Position numbers and translations under genes: made by a program. This document shows, in pieces, positions 63,030 through 64,000 of a DNA stretch of 64,000 bases; positions within the stretch are counted from its first letter, which is position 1; each line of letters starts with the position of its first letter. This DNA is from Tritonibacter horizontis (GTDB taxonomy: Bacteria; Pseudomonadota; Alphaproteobacteria; Rhodobacterales; Rhodobacteraceae): positions 62,001 through 126,000 of the forward strand of contig NZ_LPUY01000012.1 in the NCBI RefSeq assembly GCF_001518015.1, written 5' to 3'. A model generated the notes under the pieces. It saw only the letters and a list, made by a program, of their open reading frames with translations, did no database searches and was not told the DNA's origin.

Positions 63030-63857
63030 TCATGTGATCCGCTCGATGCTTGCCGCGATCTCTTCGGGTTCAAAGACGCGTTTCCAGTCATCGCGCATCA
63101 GGACGGGTTTGCCGAATTCCATCGCCTTGTTGCAGGCATCGGAAAAGACGCCGTCAATTTCGCCAAAAATCACCGCTCCCAGGATGTTCATATGGCCCAG
63201 CAGAAAATCGCGTGCCGCTTCTTTCGGGACGCCACGACTGACAACTTCGTCCATGGCCTCGCGCATGATGTCCAGCAGCGAGGCGCAGACCGTTTCAGAC
63301 AGCCCCGGCTCAAGCAGCGCCATCTGTTCGACGGTGACACGGTGGGACCGCGCGACCGGGGCGTAGATGGCTTTGCCAACGGATTCCCCCAAGGCATAAT
63401 CGGTCTCCGGCCCTTGCATCAGTGCGTTTACGATGCCTTGTTGCGCCGCCACACCGCCGAAATGATCCTTGCGTCCTGCTTCGGTCGTCTCGTCGTTAAA
63501 GATCGGCGGATGGCACGGATGGCTGACGAAATAGGTGACATCGGCGCGCTTCGGCAGATGCCCCGCAAATGGCGCCGCCGCATCAAGACAGATGATCATT
63601 GCGCCGGATTTCACCTTGTCGATGATACCTTCCGCGACCTTGCCGATAGCGGTGTCCGGCACCGCCAGAACGATGACATCGGCGTCTTTCAGGGCGTCAT
63701 CCGTGGCCTGGCATTCGAACCCCAGCTCGGCCTTCAGGCGCTGTTTGCCGATCTCCGACACTTCGACATGTGCGGTTTCGAAGTCCGTATTCACAAGGTT
63801 GCGTGAAAGGCGAACACCCATTTTTCCGCCAGCCCCGAATAATGCGATTTTGGTCAC
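63030..63857 (-). CDS. apnO: Probable D-apionate oxidoisomerase (ApnO-like), 6-phosphogluconate-dehydrogenase-fold enzyme
   Basis: A 275-aa NAD-dependent enzyme: Rossmann motif IALFGAGGKMGVRL (4-17), VIVLAVPDTAIGKV near 72, VSHPCHPPIFND near 110 and a helical C-terminal domain of the phosphogluconate-dehydrogenase/ketopantoate-reductase type. This combination matches ApnO, which oxidises and isomerises D-apionate to 3-oxo-isoapionate. I chose the GTG at 63857 (GGGAG upstream) because homology starts there; an ATG at 63890 adds 11 residues without conservation. Probably co-transcribed with gntR. Confidence 0.75.
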   Translation of the reverse strand: MTKIALFGAGGKMGVRLSRNLVNTDFETAHVEVSEIGKQRLKAELGFECQATDDALKDADVIVLAVPDTAIGKVAEGIIDKVKSGAMIICLDAAAPFAGHLPKRADVTYFVSHPCHPPIFNDETTEAGRKDHFGGVAAQQGIVNALMQGPETDYALGESVGKAIYAPVARSHRVTVEQMALLEPGLSETVCASLLDIMREAMDEVVSRGVPKEAARDFLLGHMNILGAVIFGEIDGVFSDACNKAMEFGKPVLMRDDWKRVFEPEEIAASIERIT

Positions 63858-64000
63858 GTTCGTTCTCCCAAAGGTATCTCGGATGCCCATTCATCGAAGA
63901 ATTGACAACTGGTATGATAAGCTACTAAGTATTCCACCAAGTCAAGAGGACAGCGAACAAAATGAAGGTGCTGCGTTGAATAGATTACCGACAGGGATCG
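63858..64000. promoter_or_regulatory. Promoter region right of apnO, with operator-like element at 63901-63922
   Basis: TTG-ACA-ACTGGT-ATG-ATAAG lies at 63902-63921, the best match to the 55108 site. It is placed to control leftward apnO-gntR and a probable rightward operon. A ribosome-site-like AGAGGACAG precedes ATG at 63961, but that frame stops after five codons; a TTG at 63975 opens a frame running off the window. I cannot name a gene there. Confidence 0.5.

Overview
The window is GC-rich, densely coded bacterial DNA with no rRNA, tRNA, CRISPR array or intact insertion sequence that I could see. The gene content is typical of a marine-type alphaproteobacterium, most likely Rhodobacterales (Roseobacter group): four DctPQM TRAP systems plus one TAXI-type TRAP, two ribose-type sugar ABC importers, GMC oxidoreductases, many GntR/TetR/LysR regulators, and tight operons with ATGA/GTGA overlaps. 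The genus is inferred from style, not from a marker gene.

Layout. 1-2088: end of a TRAP operon (partial dctP, dctQ, dctM). 2140-9509: iron-siderophore uptake (FecBCD-type ABC importer divergent from a TonB-dependent receptor, with an AraC regulator). 9707-12388: pyridoxamine-phosphate-oxidase-like protein, tandem GNAT protein, LysR regulator. 12535-21080: gntR and a GMC oxidoreductase divergent from an aldehyde dehydrogenase and a YtfQ-YtfR-YtfT-YjfF-like sugar importer. 21528-27790: an enolase-superfamily (MR-type) enzyme with dctPQM, divergent from a zinc alcohol dehydrogenase and a KduD-like dehydrogenase. 27973-29800: TetR, small protein, MAPEG, VOC protein. 30005-34229: TAXI-TRAP importer, cupin, GntR. 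34396-46718: a catabolic block fired from one divergent promoter at 39817-39898. Leftward it encodes FAH hydrolase, nitroreductase, TRAP importer and intradiol dioxygenase; rightward YCII protein, malonyl-CoA decarboxylase, malonyl-CoA synthetase, a malonate TRAP importer and a GlcG/HbpS protein. 46888-48357: Tat-exported amine oxidase. 48872-54533: GMC alcohol dehydrogenase, acyl-CoA ligase, aldehyde dehydrogenase, TetR. 55204-63857: a sugar ABC importer with a DUF2291 lipoprotein plus three enzymes matching the D-apiose to D-apionate to 3-oxo-isoapionate route (ApsD, ApnL, ApnO) and a GntR regulator.

How it works together. The window is a string of substrate-specific import-plus-catabolism cassettes, most with a local regulator. 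Reading the intergenic regions suggests three small regulons. A TTTGGTnnnACCAAA palindrome occurs at the divergent promoters of both the GMC/ALDH/sugar-ABC locus and the MR-enzyme/TRAP/ADH locus, joining them into one probable pathway. A TTGnnnACwGGTnnnAyrAG element occurs three times in the apiose cluster. A 13-bp identical element lies in the two promoters of the TAXI-TRAP and malonate/ring-cleavage blocks. In addition, five of the substrate-binding-protein genes whose 3' end is not overlapped by the next gene are followed directly by a GC-rich hairpin before the downstream transporter gene, a likely device for keeping binding protein in excess.
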